Source of the DNA: Turbatrix aceti
Taxonomy: Eukaryota > Nematoda > Chromadorea > Rhabditida > Panagrolaimidae
Assembly: GCA_963969345.1 (NCBI GenBank)
Contig: OZ017770.1
Location: 2,737,246 to 2,801,245, forward strand
DNA: 64,000 nucleotides
Reading direction: 5' to 3'
Every line of letters starts with the position of its first letter. The first letter of the stretch is position 1. Shown here one piece after another: positions 27,485-38,324 of this stretch. The translations under genes and the position numbers were made by a program. A model generated the notes under the pieces. The model was given only the letters and a program-made list of their open reading frames with translations, did no database searches and was not told the DNA's origin.

Positions 27485-27495
27485 CTGAAAAAACA
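27485..27495 (-). promoter_or_regulatory. 5' splice acceptor just upstream of furry start
   Basis: On the - strand the sequence TTTTTTCAG ends at 27485, 32 nt before the ATG at 27453. No coding exon precedes it. In a nematode this is the expected look of a spliced-leader trans-splice site; an intron in the 5' UTR is the alternative. Confidence 0.4.
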
Positions 27496-28267
27496 AGGGA
27501 CAATGAGACAGAACGCATGACTCACGATCGTCAAGTTTATATGCGCGAATAAAAAGCAAAATACACAAGCGCGATATCCACGAAACGCATTGTGAAAAAA
27601 CAATTGCATCCTTGTCTCTCTGTACCACATGATGCGAAAAAAATTCCGAGAGACATCACAAATTATCAATAGCTATTTTTTTGTCGAACCAACGAACGAT
27701 GGTCGATGGAATCGATGACTTGTTTTGCAAGTCGGCAATTTGGCAAAACGTGACGATTCGAAGGGGAAATGTATGCCTCAAAATGCAAGCTTTCCCTTGA
27801 CATTGCAACTGGCATGCCGTTTTAACCAACAGTCACGCTAAAATCTGAACAAACAATGGCAAAAATGCATTAGATGAAAAAATGCTTGACAAAATGCAGC
27901 TAACATGTAGTTAGATGCGTTTGACTTTTTTACGACTTCTTTGGGGATTGCAGCTAATTTGAAAGAAAAGAAAAGTCCATTTTTGTTTGTGCTCCATGAT
28001 TGGCATCCTTTGCAAAAATTGTTTTATAAACTGATGCATTCCAAATTTATTTTTTAACTGGAGTACATATAGATGGCTTTATCGCTCCTCGTTGCCACTT
28101 ACGGATCTGGGTCAAGACTCTTCACGTTTTATCTGCACGTAATGAGGGCGTTAATTGTCTACAGGTACTTCAAGATAGGCGGACAGGATGTGTAACTGTT
28201 ATAAAAGATGTAGAGTCAAATTTTTTAATTTCACACTTCACTGCTGAATTACTAGAGCGCCGGTAGA
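27496..28267. other. intergenic region between divergent genes
   Basis: Shared upstream region of furry (- strand) and the TSP1-like secreted gene (+ strand). The only signal I can point to is a TATAAAA box at 28200-28206, about 60 nt before the + strand ATG. No coding exon is seen. Confidence 0.45.
28200..28206 (+). promoter_or_regulatory. TATA-like box of the TSP1-like gene
   Basis: TATAAAA lies 62 nt upstream of the ATG at 28268 in otherwise unremarkable AT-rich sequence. Spacing suits a core promoter with a short 5' UTR. Confidence 0.35.
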
Positions 28268-29166
28268 ATGCGACTTTATCTCTTGTGGTGTCTGGCGTCC
28301 GTAATAATCATCGATCAAGCCTGTAAGTTTCAATGTGATTTACACCAGTCTAGACCGTATTTTTTAGCATCCCAGTTAGCAGCAGTGTACTCCAATGTCA
28401 CGAGAACCGCTGATTGCTCCACCTGGAGTGCTTGGGGGCCATGCATCTGGCCAAAACGGGGCATGAAGAAGACTTACATGAGCCAGCTCACAGCTGCTTG
28501 CCAGGAGCACTGGTTTTACAAGTTCATTCAGAAGCGATATGAAAATACGCTGAACAGCTTCTTTTCGTACATGTCTTCTGTGATGAAGTCGACATCTGCT
28601 TGTGGCATGTGCTCGTACAAGCAGTCATGTGGCTTTGGTGGTCCCCGAAAGTGCAACGTCAGTCCATTTGAGTACGTGACTTTCTAAATTAAAATATGAA
28701 TGGTGTTACACTGTTTTTTTTTTAGATTACCAGGTGGACGATCAATTTTGCCATTCTATGTGTCAGAAAAAGTCTGTAGCAAAAAAGATCTACACGGCCA
28801 TAGTCAAATTGAATCCTGTCAAGTGGACTACAATGCACTTCTGGAAAACGGAGGCGAATGCCAACTCTGGCCATCCAAGCGTGTGAGTTTTGAAGGCGTT
28901 GAACCGGCGTTTCAACAACACATTGCTACACTCAAATGGTACACATGCATTCCGCAGAATAAGTAAGATAAAACATCCATGATAACACTAAGAATAACAA
29001 AAAAAATTACAGAAGCGTCAAAAGTAAGACAGGCAAGATCAAGAGCGAAAAGGTCTGTCGCTGCTGTTGCTTCCCCTTCACTCCAAATCCAGTAACATTT
29101 AAATGCGAACACGCTCCTGGCAGTCCCCCTGCTCCTGGACAGGAAGAAATTTTCAATGAACAATAA
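28268..29166 (+). CDS. secreted thrombospondin-type-1-like, cysteine-rich protein
   Basis: Four exons: 28268-28322, 28368-28671, 28726-28962, 29013-29166; phases agree. The protein opens with a signal peptide ([15 protein letters not shown]), then a TSP1-like core: [15 protein letters not shown] is the CxxWSxWGxC hallmark, with further cysteines in [34 protein letters not shown] and WYTCIPQ. A second cysteine cluster VCRCCCFPF and a proline/glycine tail end the protein. TSP1 modules bind matrix and glycans; here the rest of the protein has no family I can name. Introns are 45-54 nt. The stop codon lies inside CAATAAAC, so an AATAAA hexamer overlaps the end of the frame. It could equally be one of the many nematode-restricted secreted families that borrow one TSP1 repeat. 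Confidence 0.75.
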
Positions 29167-29583
29167 ACGAGCTTTAAAACAAATGATGCATTGTTTATTA
29201 AATTGTTTAAAAAATTGTAAAAATAATTACACGATAATAAAATCAGTATACGACGCCCTGCAGGACACATGCGATTAGTCATAATTTCACAGGTGGTGTG
29301 CAACATTAGTAAACATGATATTTTAAACAAATGAGCAAAACATATGACGCAAAAAAATTAATCAGGCGCAGTCATTATTCAAACTACAAAAAAATATTAA
29401 AATTGGCATTAAGTGCTGAATGGAGCTTACACGCATCAGGCCGACTCAACATTGCAAGCTGTTCATTTCTAGCGCGGTATCAGACAGTTAAATGGAATTG
29501 ACAGGATTTGAAGCGCTACGTTCAAGGCTGGTGTCTTAGATCTTTTCTGTCGCAACAAGCGTATCACGCGGCAGTCAATTTTG

Positions 29584-31404
29584 ATGCTGTCTCTGCCTTC
29601 ACTCTGTTTTCTGCTGATCAGCATCGCTCGCTCCGTATTCGCTGTTCACAAGCAAGGAATATGGGGTGTAGAAGAAAACGTGCACATCATTGCCAAGTTT
29701 GGTGTTCGTCAGATCAATGTTCTTAATCGAGAGAATACGCGGGGATTCATCTACGGCAATGTCAGCATTGATGGCAGCGATGGAAAGTTCGATGAGACAA
29801 GTGAGTGTATTTTTTTTATATTTAAACAATTTAATTTTAGATCGAGGCGCTCTTATTCTGGTTCCTGAGTCACAAATACAATCTGTGCTTGTTGATTCGA
29901 TGTATACGGCTTCATGCGGAACGATGCTACGTGTATGTTTAAGTTAAATGATCTTCTGTCGGTGTACGGGATGTGCGTTTTTTAGAACATGAGTAAGATC
30001 TTCTACGAGCCAACGTGTTTTTCATCAGGTGCGAGGCAGGATTTGTTCCGATGGGTGCCTTGTCCGAACAATGACCACTGCTCTGGTGACTCACATGCTC
30101 TACGGGGATATCAATTCACTTTCCACATCGAAGAACCTCACTTTCCCGAACTGTGGTACCTGATTTTGCTTTCATGCAAGCTGGATGTCACTTGTAATTG
30201 GATAACATCAATTCGAAATACTCCGGCCTCCTACGATGTTTGGCTCGTGAATGGAAATCCTGAGTCAAATGACAACGTTTTTTCAAAACAGTTTTCTTTT
30301 GAACATCAGGTTTTGATTTTAAATATTTTTTATTGTATGCAAATTTTTATCTTATGCCTTTATAGTCCATTCTACACATCAACATGATATCTCTTATTTT
30401 ATACTCCGTCATCGGGCTTTGTCAGATGCGAGCTGCTTCTCTGAAGAATGTAAACCGTCTCCAGCAACGCCAGCGCATTCTCAACAAGGTAATCGCTCTC
30501 AAGACCGCAGGTTTTTTTCTATTATCAACCGACATGTTTGTCTACGCAACTTTTGGACGTGGTACCGTCGTGTTGGCTTTTGTCGGCGAGTTGTGCCGGA
30601 TAGCTGGCATCTGTGGTTTTTGCTTGCTGCTGCTGCTATTTTCGAGGGGTTGGAACATCAATCGGTCCCATTCAAAAGCCTACAGCAGAAAGACTCATTA
30701 TTTGTGGTTTTTTCTGTCCCTTTTACACGTCATAATTTTTCTTTATTCTTATGTGAGTTTTTTCGAAACTGAAATTGTTGATATTAAAGTCAAGTCTCGT
30801 TTTTGTAGGTTTTGTTCTATGATGACTCCATTTCTTGTGATTTGTTGTCAAATCGTGGCATTGTGAGTGTAAGAATTTTTCAAGGATTATGGTTTCTCAT
30901 CGAGGTTAAAAAGACTATACAAAGGTACGAAATGTTTTTGATTTTTCAAAAAAATACATACTTTTTTTTTCAGGGAAGAAGAAGAGGAACGGGCAGTTTT
31001 TCTAGTTCATTTCGGCGCAGCTTACATGGTATGGTTCGTGTATATTGTCGGGCTCTGGGTTATTGGTAGTATGATTTCATACTTGTGGCATCTCAAGGTA
31101 GTCTTAGGTAAGTTTTTTGGCTATTTTTATTGTTGCCATAACCCTTTTTTAACCGTTTTTTAGCAATTGCAACTGGTTCAAATTTCGTTGCCATCGCGTG
31201 TCTTGTACACATTCTGTGGCCCACTGGTTCTTACAGAAAGTTTTTCTCTCCAGATACAAGGTATTTTCTAGAAGTTATCGTTATGGGTTTTAATTGATTT
31301 ATTTCAGCCTTCACCGTGCCTTTGAAAGGTCAAGTTCTACAGAATTAGATGATTTTGAAAAGTCACTAATGTTTAATAGCTCTCAAGACTCGGATCAGCT
31401 GTAA
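29584..31404 (+). CDS. GPR180/TMEM145-type seven-transmembrane protein
   Basis: Eight exons (29584-29800, 29841-29932, 29986-30309, 30366-30752, 30809-30924, 30974-31107, 31164-31260, 31308-31404), all phases consistent, 487 aa. A signal peptide (LCFLLISIARSVFA) is followed by an extracellular region with paired cysteines (FRWVPCPNNDHCSGD, LSCKLDVTCNW), then hydrophobic helices beginning ILHINMISLILYSVIGLCQ and including AGFFLLSTDMFVYATFGRG, FVGELCRIAGICGFCLLLLL and a late LVHILWPTGSYRKFF. The layout of extracellular ligand-like domain plus rhodopsin-like helices, and the WPTxSYR motif after the last helix, fit the GPR180/TMEM145 family. Its biochemical role is poorly known; vertebrate GPR180 is linked to vascular remodelling and TGF-beta signalling. 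The acidic cytoplasmic tail is short. AATAAA lies at 31437-31442. Confidence 0.8.
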
Positions 31405-32187
31405 TTTATTTAAATGATAAATTTTAAAAATAGAGCAATAAAAAAAATTTGTCGTTGAAACCACAATTGAGATACAAAGTTGTTCGACACAATGAGTATG
31501 TCTCGTTCACAAAAATTAAGAACAACAAAACAATGAACTGTTGGACGCAGGTGATTTTTTTACTCTCTTAAAAAACCGTTTTGCACAAATCGAAAGAGAT
31601 GAAGCATTTCCTTTTCCCAATGATATTGAATTATTTTTTTTTCTTGTTGCATGGTTTTGTTTTTGCGGGACGATAAAAATTGTCCCGGAAACGCTGCCGT
31701 ACGTATACGGTGTGATCTTTGCTAGTGTTCATAACTTCCTCACCACACACTTTATTGTGATATTTAAATGGTGAAGGACCGTTTTTTGCTGTAAAAAGCC
31801 GCGTGTTTTTCTTTTGTTTACACCCGGAGGTGTCTCAGTCAGCTTCGGTTTGAATATCCCATGTTGCGACTTCTATCCGAAACACATTCAATTTATTTAG
31901 TACGTAAAATAAAATTTGCACGCAACGAGAATAGTTTGCACCGATATGCATGTTTGATTTCACTGTAAAAAATAACCGGTGTTGAGCGAAAAAGGCGTGC
32001 TTTGTGAAAATGAAGCTTAGTTTAGAAAATTAAAATTAAACAGGCAGTTTAAAGTTATGTTTCAGTGCTAAGAAAAACCAAATCAAACTCTAAATAAACG
32101 ACGTTAAAATTAAAACTAATAAAAAATAATACGGTTGGCACTGCTATTTTGTTTATGATACGCTAAGTAGTTCACCATTCAGGCTGA
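31405..32187. other. convergent intergenic region
   Basis: Between the ends of the GPR180-like gene (+) and the basic repeat protein (-). AT-rich 3' UTR-like sequence with AATAAA at 31437-31442. A 77-codon open frame at 31541-31774 on the + strand starts without support and is not called. Confidence 0.5.
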
Positions 32188-33172
32188 TCACGACGCAGGC
32201 TCGATTTTAACGTTCTTAAGCTCAGCTTTGACAGCTCGAAGCTTGCGAACAGTTTTGTTCTTGACAACTTTCTGAAACGAAAAAAACGCATTATAAAGGT
32301 TTCTGAAAACATAAATACCAACCTGGGGCTGAGCAGGACGCGAGCGCAGATTGTACTTGTGTACCGCCGTAGCTTCAGCGCGTACAGTACAACTGGTACC
32401 GTTAACAGACTGAAAAGCGGTATACTGAGTAATCTTGCTTTTGATATGAACGTCTTAGTTCCAAATAAAGAATAAATATTTTTCATGACATAAAATTTTC
32501 TTCTCTCCAAAAACGAAAAGCGTTCAAACCTCAGTTTCGACCGCCTCGATTTTGACCTTTGCAGTACGAGTCTTGCGCTTTTGGTACGAGGTCGTAGCCT
32601 TTTTCATCGCCGTATCTTGCTGGAACAAAAAAAATATAGTTCATGCAACTCAAACCTTATGTTAGTAACCTGGCGAGGACGCAAGTAATATTTCCGCGGT
32701 GACTCAACTTCGGCAATTGCAGTGTTGTCGACATTGACGGGAGAGTTGTGAACGGTAGACGTACTAGGAACAAAATTTGGTTCAGGATGTTCGTTGGCGG
32801 GGGTCTGAATCGCAGGAGGCTGTAAAAATGACACTCAAAAACAAAAAAAAAATACAAGCGTTATTTATCGGTTCAGGATATAGTCTTTGTACTTTTTACG
32901 AACAACTTAGCATTGCGACACGCACTTACATGATTGATTTTACGCGGCCGGTACAGAAATTGCTCGGCTTCTGGAGGACACCGATATGGCCATTGCTCAA
33001 GGGTCGGCGTATAGACGCCGTTGGTAGTCACTACAATATCGTTTCCCCTGATAAAGCCGTTTGTTGTCAATACTGGAGAATGCATGACGCATATGATGGA
33101 GTCCAGATCAGGCTCAGGATTGCGTTGTTCCGCAGCTTGGCGTTGATTATTGTTAAAAAAAGAAAAAGCCAT
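32188..33172 (-). CDS. basic protein with LRxR repeats and SUMO-consensus motifs, unrecognised
   Basis: Five exons: 33172-32930, 32819-32670, 32619-32530, 32409-32323, 32271-32188; all introns phase 0, 217 aa. I do not recognise the family. Exon 1 encodes an N/Q-rich start and a segment with the hydrophobic word IICVMHSPVLTTNGFIRGND. The remaining exons are short modules: two carry a Y-x-LR-x-R word (KYYLRPRQ and HKYNLRSRPAQ) next to their exon ends, and two carry VKIE in a psi-K-x-E context (AKVKIEAVETE and NVKIEPAS at the C-terminus), with a third KAEL nearby. The C-terminal half is strongly basic (KKATTSYQKRKTRTAK). There is no signal peptide. The composition suggests a nuclear or chromatin-linked protein modified by SUMO, but that is inference. 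The phase-0 modular exons suggest growth by exon duplication. Confidence 0.65.
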
Positions 33173-33700
33173 CGTTCCTTAAACTTATTCACAATTAATC
33201 CGAAACTAACCAAATCACTAAACGAGCAAAAATGAACGGAAGCGTTGTGCAACCCAGGTAGACAGAAAAATGGAAAACAACAAGCAGAGGCAGACTGACG
33301 ACCCTAGCTCATCAGTATTCCAAGACGAGACAAAAAAACTACACTGAGAGTTGGGTGCCTAACAAAAAAGTACGAAAGCTGCCTCTATCGGGATGCTTCT
33401 CTTTTTTTTCTTCCGCGCTCACTGGTTACAATATAAAAAGAAAAGTAAATGCCAAATACCCTTATTTCCCACTGATTTACCCTGCAAAAACAAAATCCGA
33501 AAACCTAAAAGGTCAAATGGTAGACGAAGATGTACATTTCACATCTTTATATCAAAAGGCGAAATGCAGAGTTTGAATTACGTTAATGAAACTTTGTAGA
33601 TAAGGTTAAAAAAATATAAATAATTTTATTTAATTTTTTTTATTGTAGCTTTCGTGTCATCCCCTCTCTTTTTTGTCAGACTGCTTTGACATAGTGATCG
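33173..33700. other. intergenic region left of the hAT-type MITE
   Basis: Upstream region of the basic repeat protein. Two overlapping open frames of about 70 codons on the + strand (33355-33599) lack ATG context and homology; I see nothing else. Confidence 0.4.
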
Positions 33701-33708
33701 GTTCTCCG
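33701..33708. repeat. 8-bp target site duplication, left copy
   Basis: GTTCTCCG directly abuts the left terminal inverted repeat; the identical sequence follows the right end at 34105-34112. Confidence 0.9.
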
Positions 33709-34104
33709 CAGTGTTCCGCTGACTCCGACTCAGAGTCGACTCTTTGACTCTGACTCTGACTCTGAGAGTCGAGAGTCAGAGTCAGAGTCGAGAGTCGATT
33801 TTTACAAAATAACCTTTTGACTCTTTGGAGTCGACTCTTTGATGAAAATTTTTTGAAAAAAATACACTTTTATAGCCATTTTTGGTGCCAAATTTTTGAT
33901 TTTGTAAAATAAAAACTCGTTAAAGATGAAAGCACGCAGTTTTAGGCGTTTCTTGATGCATTTTCTGTGAACCTATTTTAACTCGGAGTCAAAGAGTCGA
34001 TTCTGGGAGTCGGAGTCGAAAGAGTCGACTCTTTCGACTCTCGACTCTCGACTCTGAGTCAGAGTCGAGAGTCGAGAGTCGATTTTGGCCAGAGCGGAAC
34101 ACTG
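33709..34104. mobile_element. non-autonomous hAT-type MITE with GACTC/GAGTC subterminal repeats
   Basis: A complete 396-bp element. The ends are perfect 12-bp inverted repeats, CAGTGTTCCGCT at 33709-33720 and AGCGGAACACTG at 34093-34104. It is bounded by an exact 8-bp target duplication GTTCTCCG (33701-33708 and 34105-34112). An 8-bp duplication and CAGTG-type ends are those of hAT superfamily transposons. Inside each end are dense arrays of GACTC and its complement GAGTC (about 33726-33795 and 33985-34082), a common arrangement for hAT transposase binding. The central 180 bp is AT-rich with no open frame, so the element depends on a transposase supplied elsewhere. Perfect ends and duplication indicate recent insertion. 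Confidence 0.92.
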
Positions 34105-34112
34105 GTTCTCCG
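34105..34112. repeat. 8-bp target site duplication, right copy
   Basis: GTTCTCCG, identical to 33701-33708, marks the outer boundary of the hAT-type MITE. Confidence 0.9.
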
Positions 34113-34272
34113 CGGTCAACGTTGCCCCATCTTTGTGTTGAGTAATGTATGATAATCAATATGAAATGTAAAAATCATGCGTTTATTTTCTCCATTTATA
34201 AAAAAAATTAATACAAGAAAAAATCGTTCAATTATTTTACAAATAAAAAATAGTAAAAAATCACCAAAGCTG

Positions 34273-34808
34273 CTAAACTGCAGAGTCACGGTCAGCAAAG
34301 ATCATAATGGGAAGCAGCGTTAGTGCGAGCCCCATGAACAAAGACACTGCCTGTGATGTTGCAGCGCAAGATTCGTTGCATAGGTTGCCGTGGCAAAATT
34401 TGTAACGTGCATTAACCAAATTTGGAAGTGTGTTACACGTACCATTAAGTGTGCTTTTAACAACCTTTTGCCCAAACATCAGAGGGTCATTTTGTTTCAG
34501 CTCGGAGCACCCATATACAGCCCATGTGGGTCGTACATACCCACCATCTGAAATAGTTATTAAATAAATCATGATACAAAGTTTTTTTCCTGAGCGTGAG
34601 ATAAAATGATAAAAATAAAATATCATTTTTATTGAAAAAAATACTTACAAAAGTAACACGTTCCGGAACAATTTGTAGTTTTGGTAGGTACCGTGTCACT
34701 TGTTTTCTCCAAAACAACTGAACCAGTAAAACATTTGAAATGGTCTTGGGCTTTACCTGTGCCGAGACAGATAAGCAGAAACAACTTAATAAATTGTTTA
34801 CACCACAT
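34273..34808 (-). CDS. Ly6-like small GPI-type surface protein
   Basis: Two exons, 34808-34649 and 34547-34273, give 144 aa. ATG at 34808 starts a clean signal peptide (FIKLFLLICLGTGKAQ). The mature part has the Ly6/uPAR (three-finger) cysteine pattern: FKCFTGS, NCSGTCYF, YGCSEL, GTCNTL and finally KFCHGNLCNESC, where the Cx(3)CN ending is the family hallmark. A C-terminal hydrophobic tail (AVSLFMGLALTLLPIMIF) follows a short spacer, as expected for GPI attachment. Ly6 proteins work outside the cell on receptors or in cell recognition; no specific partner can be inferred. It is related in layout to the gene at 38325-38926. The exons are easy to miss because the first open stretch is short. 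Confidence 0.75.
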
Positions 34809-35310
34809 TACTTATTTTGCAAAAATGTCGACAAAAAGGCTGTTTATGCGTTTTCGATGCCAAGAACAGGAATGGAACAGGAAGGTAAGCTTCCAGACGT
34901 AAGGCTTTTTCTTTTGATCGCAGACTCCTCCTTTCCTAGCAAAATTCAGAAAAATGGTAAAAGCATTTCATACGGTTTAAAGCACGACGTCCGATGACGC
35001 ATCAGAAGGCAATAAGTAAAATAGCTTTATAGCGTTGCATGGAGTAAAACTCAATCAGCGGCGCTTTTTGTATTACTTTTAAGTGGTTTTGTGAGAAAAA
35101 CTAACGATTTTGTTTTTTAAAATACCATTTATGACAAATAACTGATGAATAACACTGAGTAACGGTGAAATAAATAAGTAAAAGATTAGTTTTGCTTCGA
35201 GTGTTTTCTCATATGTAGTGTACACGAAAAATATTTGAATACAGACATTGTTTGCTGAAGTTAGAAAACCTTATCACCGAAAAAAAATATTGGGGTAAAA
35301 GTAGCGATAA
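34809..35310. other. intergenic, no supported gene
   Basis: AT-rich. An 85-codon frame at 34740-34997 on the + strand is the shadow of the Ly6-like first exon. I see nothing else. Confidence 0.4.
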
Positions 35311-35463
35311 ATGAAATGTGACATGTACTCCCTCACCAAGCAAGAAGTATTACAGTATCCTGAGCTTCGCGACGCCATCGCAAGCGACGAGACGCTGTGC
35401 CAATTCAAGGATTTTACTATCGAGGGCTGGCCGTCCAAGGGGGCATTCCGTTATGATTTTTAA
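35311..35463 (+). pseudogene. possible degenerate LTR-retrotransposon Pol fragment
   Basis: A 50-codon open frame, GC-richer than its AT-rich surroundings, begins MKCDMYSLTKQEVLQYPELR and continues AIASDETLCQFKDFTIEGW to end in PSKGAFRYDF. The spacing D-x-x-L ... I-x-x-GWP resembles the linker between RNase H and integrase in Ty3/gypsy polyproteins. No reverse transcriptase, integrase or LTR is visible on either side, so if the reading is right it is a small relic. It may also be a short exon of an unrelated gene. Confidence 0.3.
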
Positions 35464-35846
35464 AATTGTAAAATTGATTCATCGATTTTTCTTTGTTGTT
35501 TGGAATACATTGCACATATTAATCGGTCAGATAGTGTCGCGGTAGCCAGAGAATCTTTCGAACGAAGCGAGAGATCAAGTTTGGCATTGAAAAAAAATGT
35601 CTTTATTTATTTTGAAGCTCTACGTATTGATTTTTACAACAATAATAGCTTTTGAATTTTTTGAGCAGTTTTGCAAACGATAATGGGATACCACGTTGTA
35701 CATCGTTTTCATGCAAACAATTTTATGATGCCACGCAAAAAATCATTGTTGCATATTCTTTCCAAGCCAGCCCCATTTTTGCTTGCAGAAATTTGCCTAG
35801 TATTCATAAGGGTCCTGCAGTCTGTCATATTACAGTCAATACACGC

Positions 35847-37275
35847 ATGTTTAACATGTACCAACTCCAACTCTATCTCCTGTTCTTCATCAGCGCCTTG
35901 TCATCGGCTACGGCGGGCAATGAATGTCCCGACGACTCTTATGTTTTCAAAGAAATCAATGGCACAAAAAAATGCTACAATATTTACAGATTGCCGATTC
36001 CCGCAAAAACCAGTGATCGTTGTAGACTTAAGGATATGTGCCGCTCACTTCACCCAGATGCCATTCCTACGCCCATCAACTCAGAAGAGGAGCTCGAATT
36101 CATAAGTCTGGGTGCCACAATTTATTCTCAAATAATTTTATTTTTCAGAGACCTTAGCTTTAAAAGACCAAATGAACAGACGCAATAATGCCGAAACCTG
36201 TACGCTTGTCGGGGTTTACATTCCCTGTCCCAAAGCATATGATTTAAATGCATATGTAAATGTTGATGGAAGTCCCCTTCCTGTAAATTCCGATATCGAT
36301 GAAGTAGAATTAGGTTCTTCTGATGAATTCAACGCAATATTGCATAAAGCAGGGTATGCGAAAAGTTCTTGAACAAACGCTTTTAATTCTTTTTATTAAA
36401 TCACTAAAAATTAAGCAAAACGGATTACTGGTAAAACAATCATAATAAAAACGTTTGTTTAAGAGATCCCGGCAATAACCTTATGGGGTATTTTTTTGAT
36501 AATATCGAGAACAAAACACATGTCATGTGTTCCATCAATTTAAATTTACGAAAATCGCCCTGTCCTGACGACTCTTACGTATATCACGAAATCAATGGTA
36601 TCGGAATGTGCTACAAAGTTTATAAGACGCCAAGCATCGATCGTTGTAACCTAATCAACGCATGTCGCTCTCTCAATCCCGAAGCCATTCCAGCAACGAT
36701 CCATTCGATTAAAGAACGCGAATATTTGAGTAAGGCCGAATTGCTCTTGCATTGACTTTTTATTTTTTCAGAAAGCCTTGTGAATCCCAAAGAATATACT
36801 GCCATTGGCGTCAGCATTCCTTGCCCGGGACCATATAATGTCCACAATTACAAAAACATCGACGGCACACCGCTTCCCGCGCCTTTGGAAGTGACCACTG
36901 GCACGTCGCCGGATCAGTACATCGGCATGTTGTATAACAACTTTACTGACAACCTTGACCCCAGTGATCCTGAATTTCACGGCAATGTCCTATGCACCGT
37001 CCCCATCTATTATGACTGTCCTCCGGGCTTTTATCCTGATTCCGAAGATGGCGTGATTACGAAGAAAACTAATTGTGTACAGGAAGTTCCATATAATCCT
37101 AGTTCCAGTGTATGTAACTTTTTTTAAGACAGAAAAATTTCCATTTTTTCAGACACCAGAAGATACCTGTAAAAAGGTTGACAAAGAATCAACACCCCGT
37201 CCTTACGTTCAATGCTCTCGCCCTCAAATCGTTTCAAATGGAAAGCCCAAAAGGCTTCCCTACTGCAAAGAATAA
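35847..37275 (+). CDS. secreted protein with two divergent C-type-lectin-like domains
   Basis: Five exons (35847-36105, 36149-36353, 36464-36729, 36772-37109, 37153-37275), phases consistent, 396 aa. Signal peptide YLLFFISALSSATAG is followed by two tandem copies of one domain: ECPDDSYVFKEINGTKKCY ... DRCRLKDMCRSLHPDAIP and PCPDDSYVYHEINGIGMCY ... DRCNLINACRSLNPEAIP. Each has CP-x-x-SY near the start, a CY, a C-x(3,4)-CRS helix region and an I-x-S-x-x-E strand, as in the first half of C-type-lectin-like domains. The second halves share IPCP and a D/N-Y-x-N-x-DG-x-P-LP word. The matching intron sits at the same place in both repeats, so the domain was duplicated with its intron. The typical Ca-binding EPN/QPD-WND residues are not evident, so sugar binding is doubtful. 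AATAAA at 37336-37341. Confidence 0.72.
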
Positions 37276-38324
37276 TTCTCCTGATCAAGACTCAATTCTA
37301 TTGATGTCATTGTGAATGCATAAATAACAAACATAAATAAATAGACTATTGATTCTGATTCTTATGCATCACTCATATCGCTTTTTGAAAACATTAAACG
37401 TAATACAAGGTCTGGTAAAAGTTATCGCTAATATTATAAGACGATGACAACAAAAATTTTTGTCGATAGATGCCGACGCGAACTTCCCAGCATCTTATAT
37501 GCTTTTGATTGCCTTCAAAACGCATCCGTTACCCTCCGAAAAACAGGAGATGGAATTGATACGTGTTTAACACGTTTGTTATCATTGTGATTTGATGGAT
37601 TGGGAAATTTCTACTAGCTTTGGCAACGAATTCTCGCTGTTCTGGAATTCGCTGATCCATTGGTAAACGGTAATCAAACCGGCAGCCCGTTTATTATCGG
37701 GCACTAGACCGCACTGGTTGAAACATGATAATCAAAGGACACCGAAACTGGAGTATGCTTGTCAAGATAAAAATGCCATGATTGAACACTGAGTGATGAC
37801 TGTCCAGAATTTGCATAACCTCGTGTCATATAATAAACTAGGAAAGACTTCAGTGAGTCGTCGCTGAAGCATACTGCAAAAACCGTCAATAAGAATTATT
37901 TTTTCTGTTATAATTTTTCGTACTGTTAACAGTCAATTTTTTTTAAGTTAAACTAGCATTTCTTGTACGCCATAATTTTTGTATAGTTCACAAAATAGTA
38001 AAAAAGGTTGAATTTTTGTGTCAGATTACGTAGTTTCATAACGTTTTACGTAGCACTTATTTAATAGAAGACTGACTAAGTTCAATCATTTCTTGATTAA
38101 AAAATAACATTGAAACGCTTTCATACAGCTTTCATCGTTGATTGATTCAACGTTTCAACAGACGTTAAAATGACTTTTGATTGAATCATGTTACTTTTTC
38201 CACTTTTTTGATTCACTAGAGAAGGAGGAGTCTGAGATCAATAGAAACGGCGAATATCTTGCTTCTCCACCTCTTTTCTAGAAATCATGAAAATACCGTT
38301 TTCGTTCGACATTCTTTAAAAATC
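37276..38324. other. intergenic, no supported gene
   Basis: The 3' UTR of the lectin-like gene with AATAAA at 37336-37341, then AT-rich sequence with no coding signal on either strand that I can support; the 61-codon - strand frame at 37704-37889 shows no motif. Confidence 0.45.
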
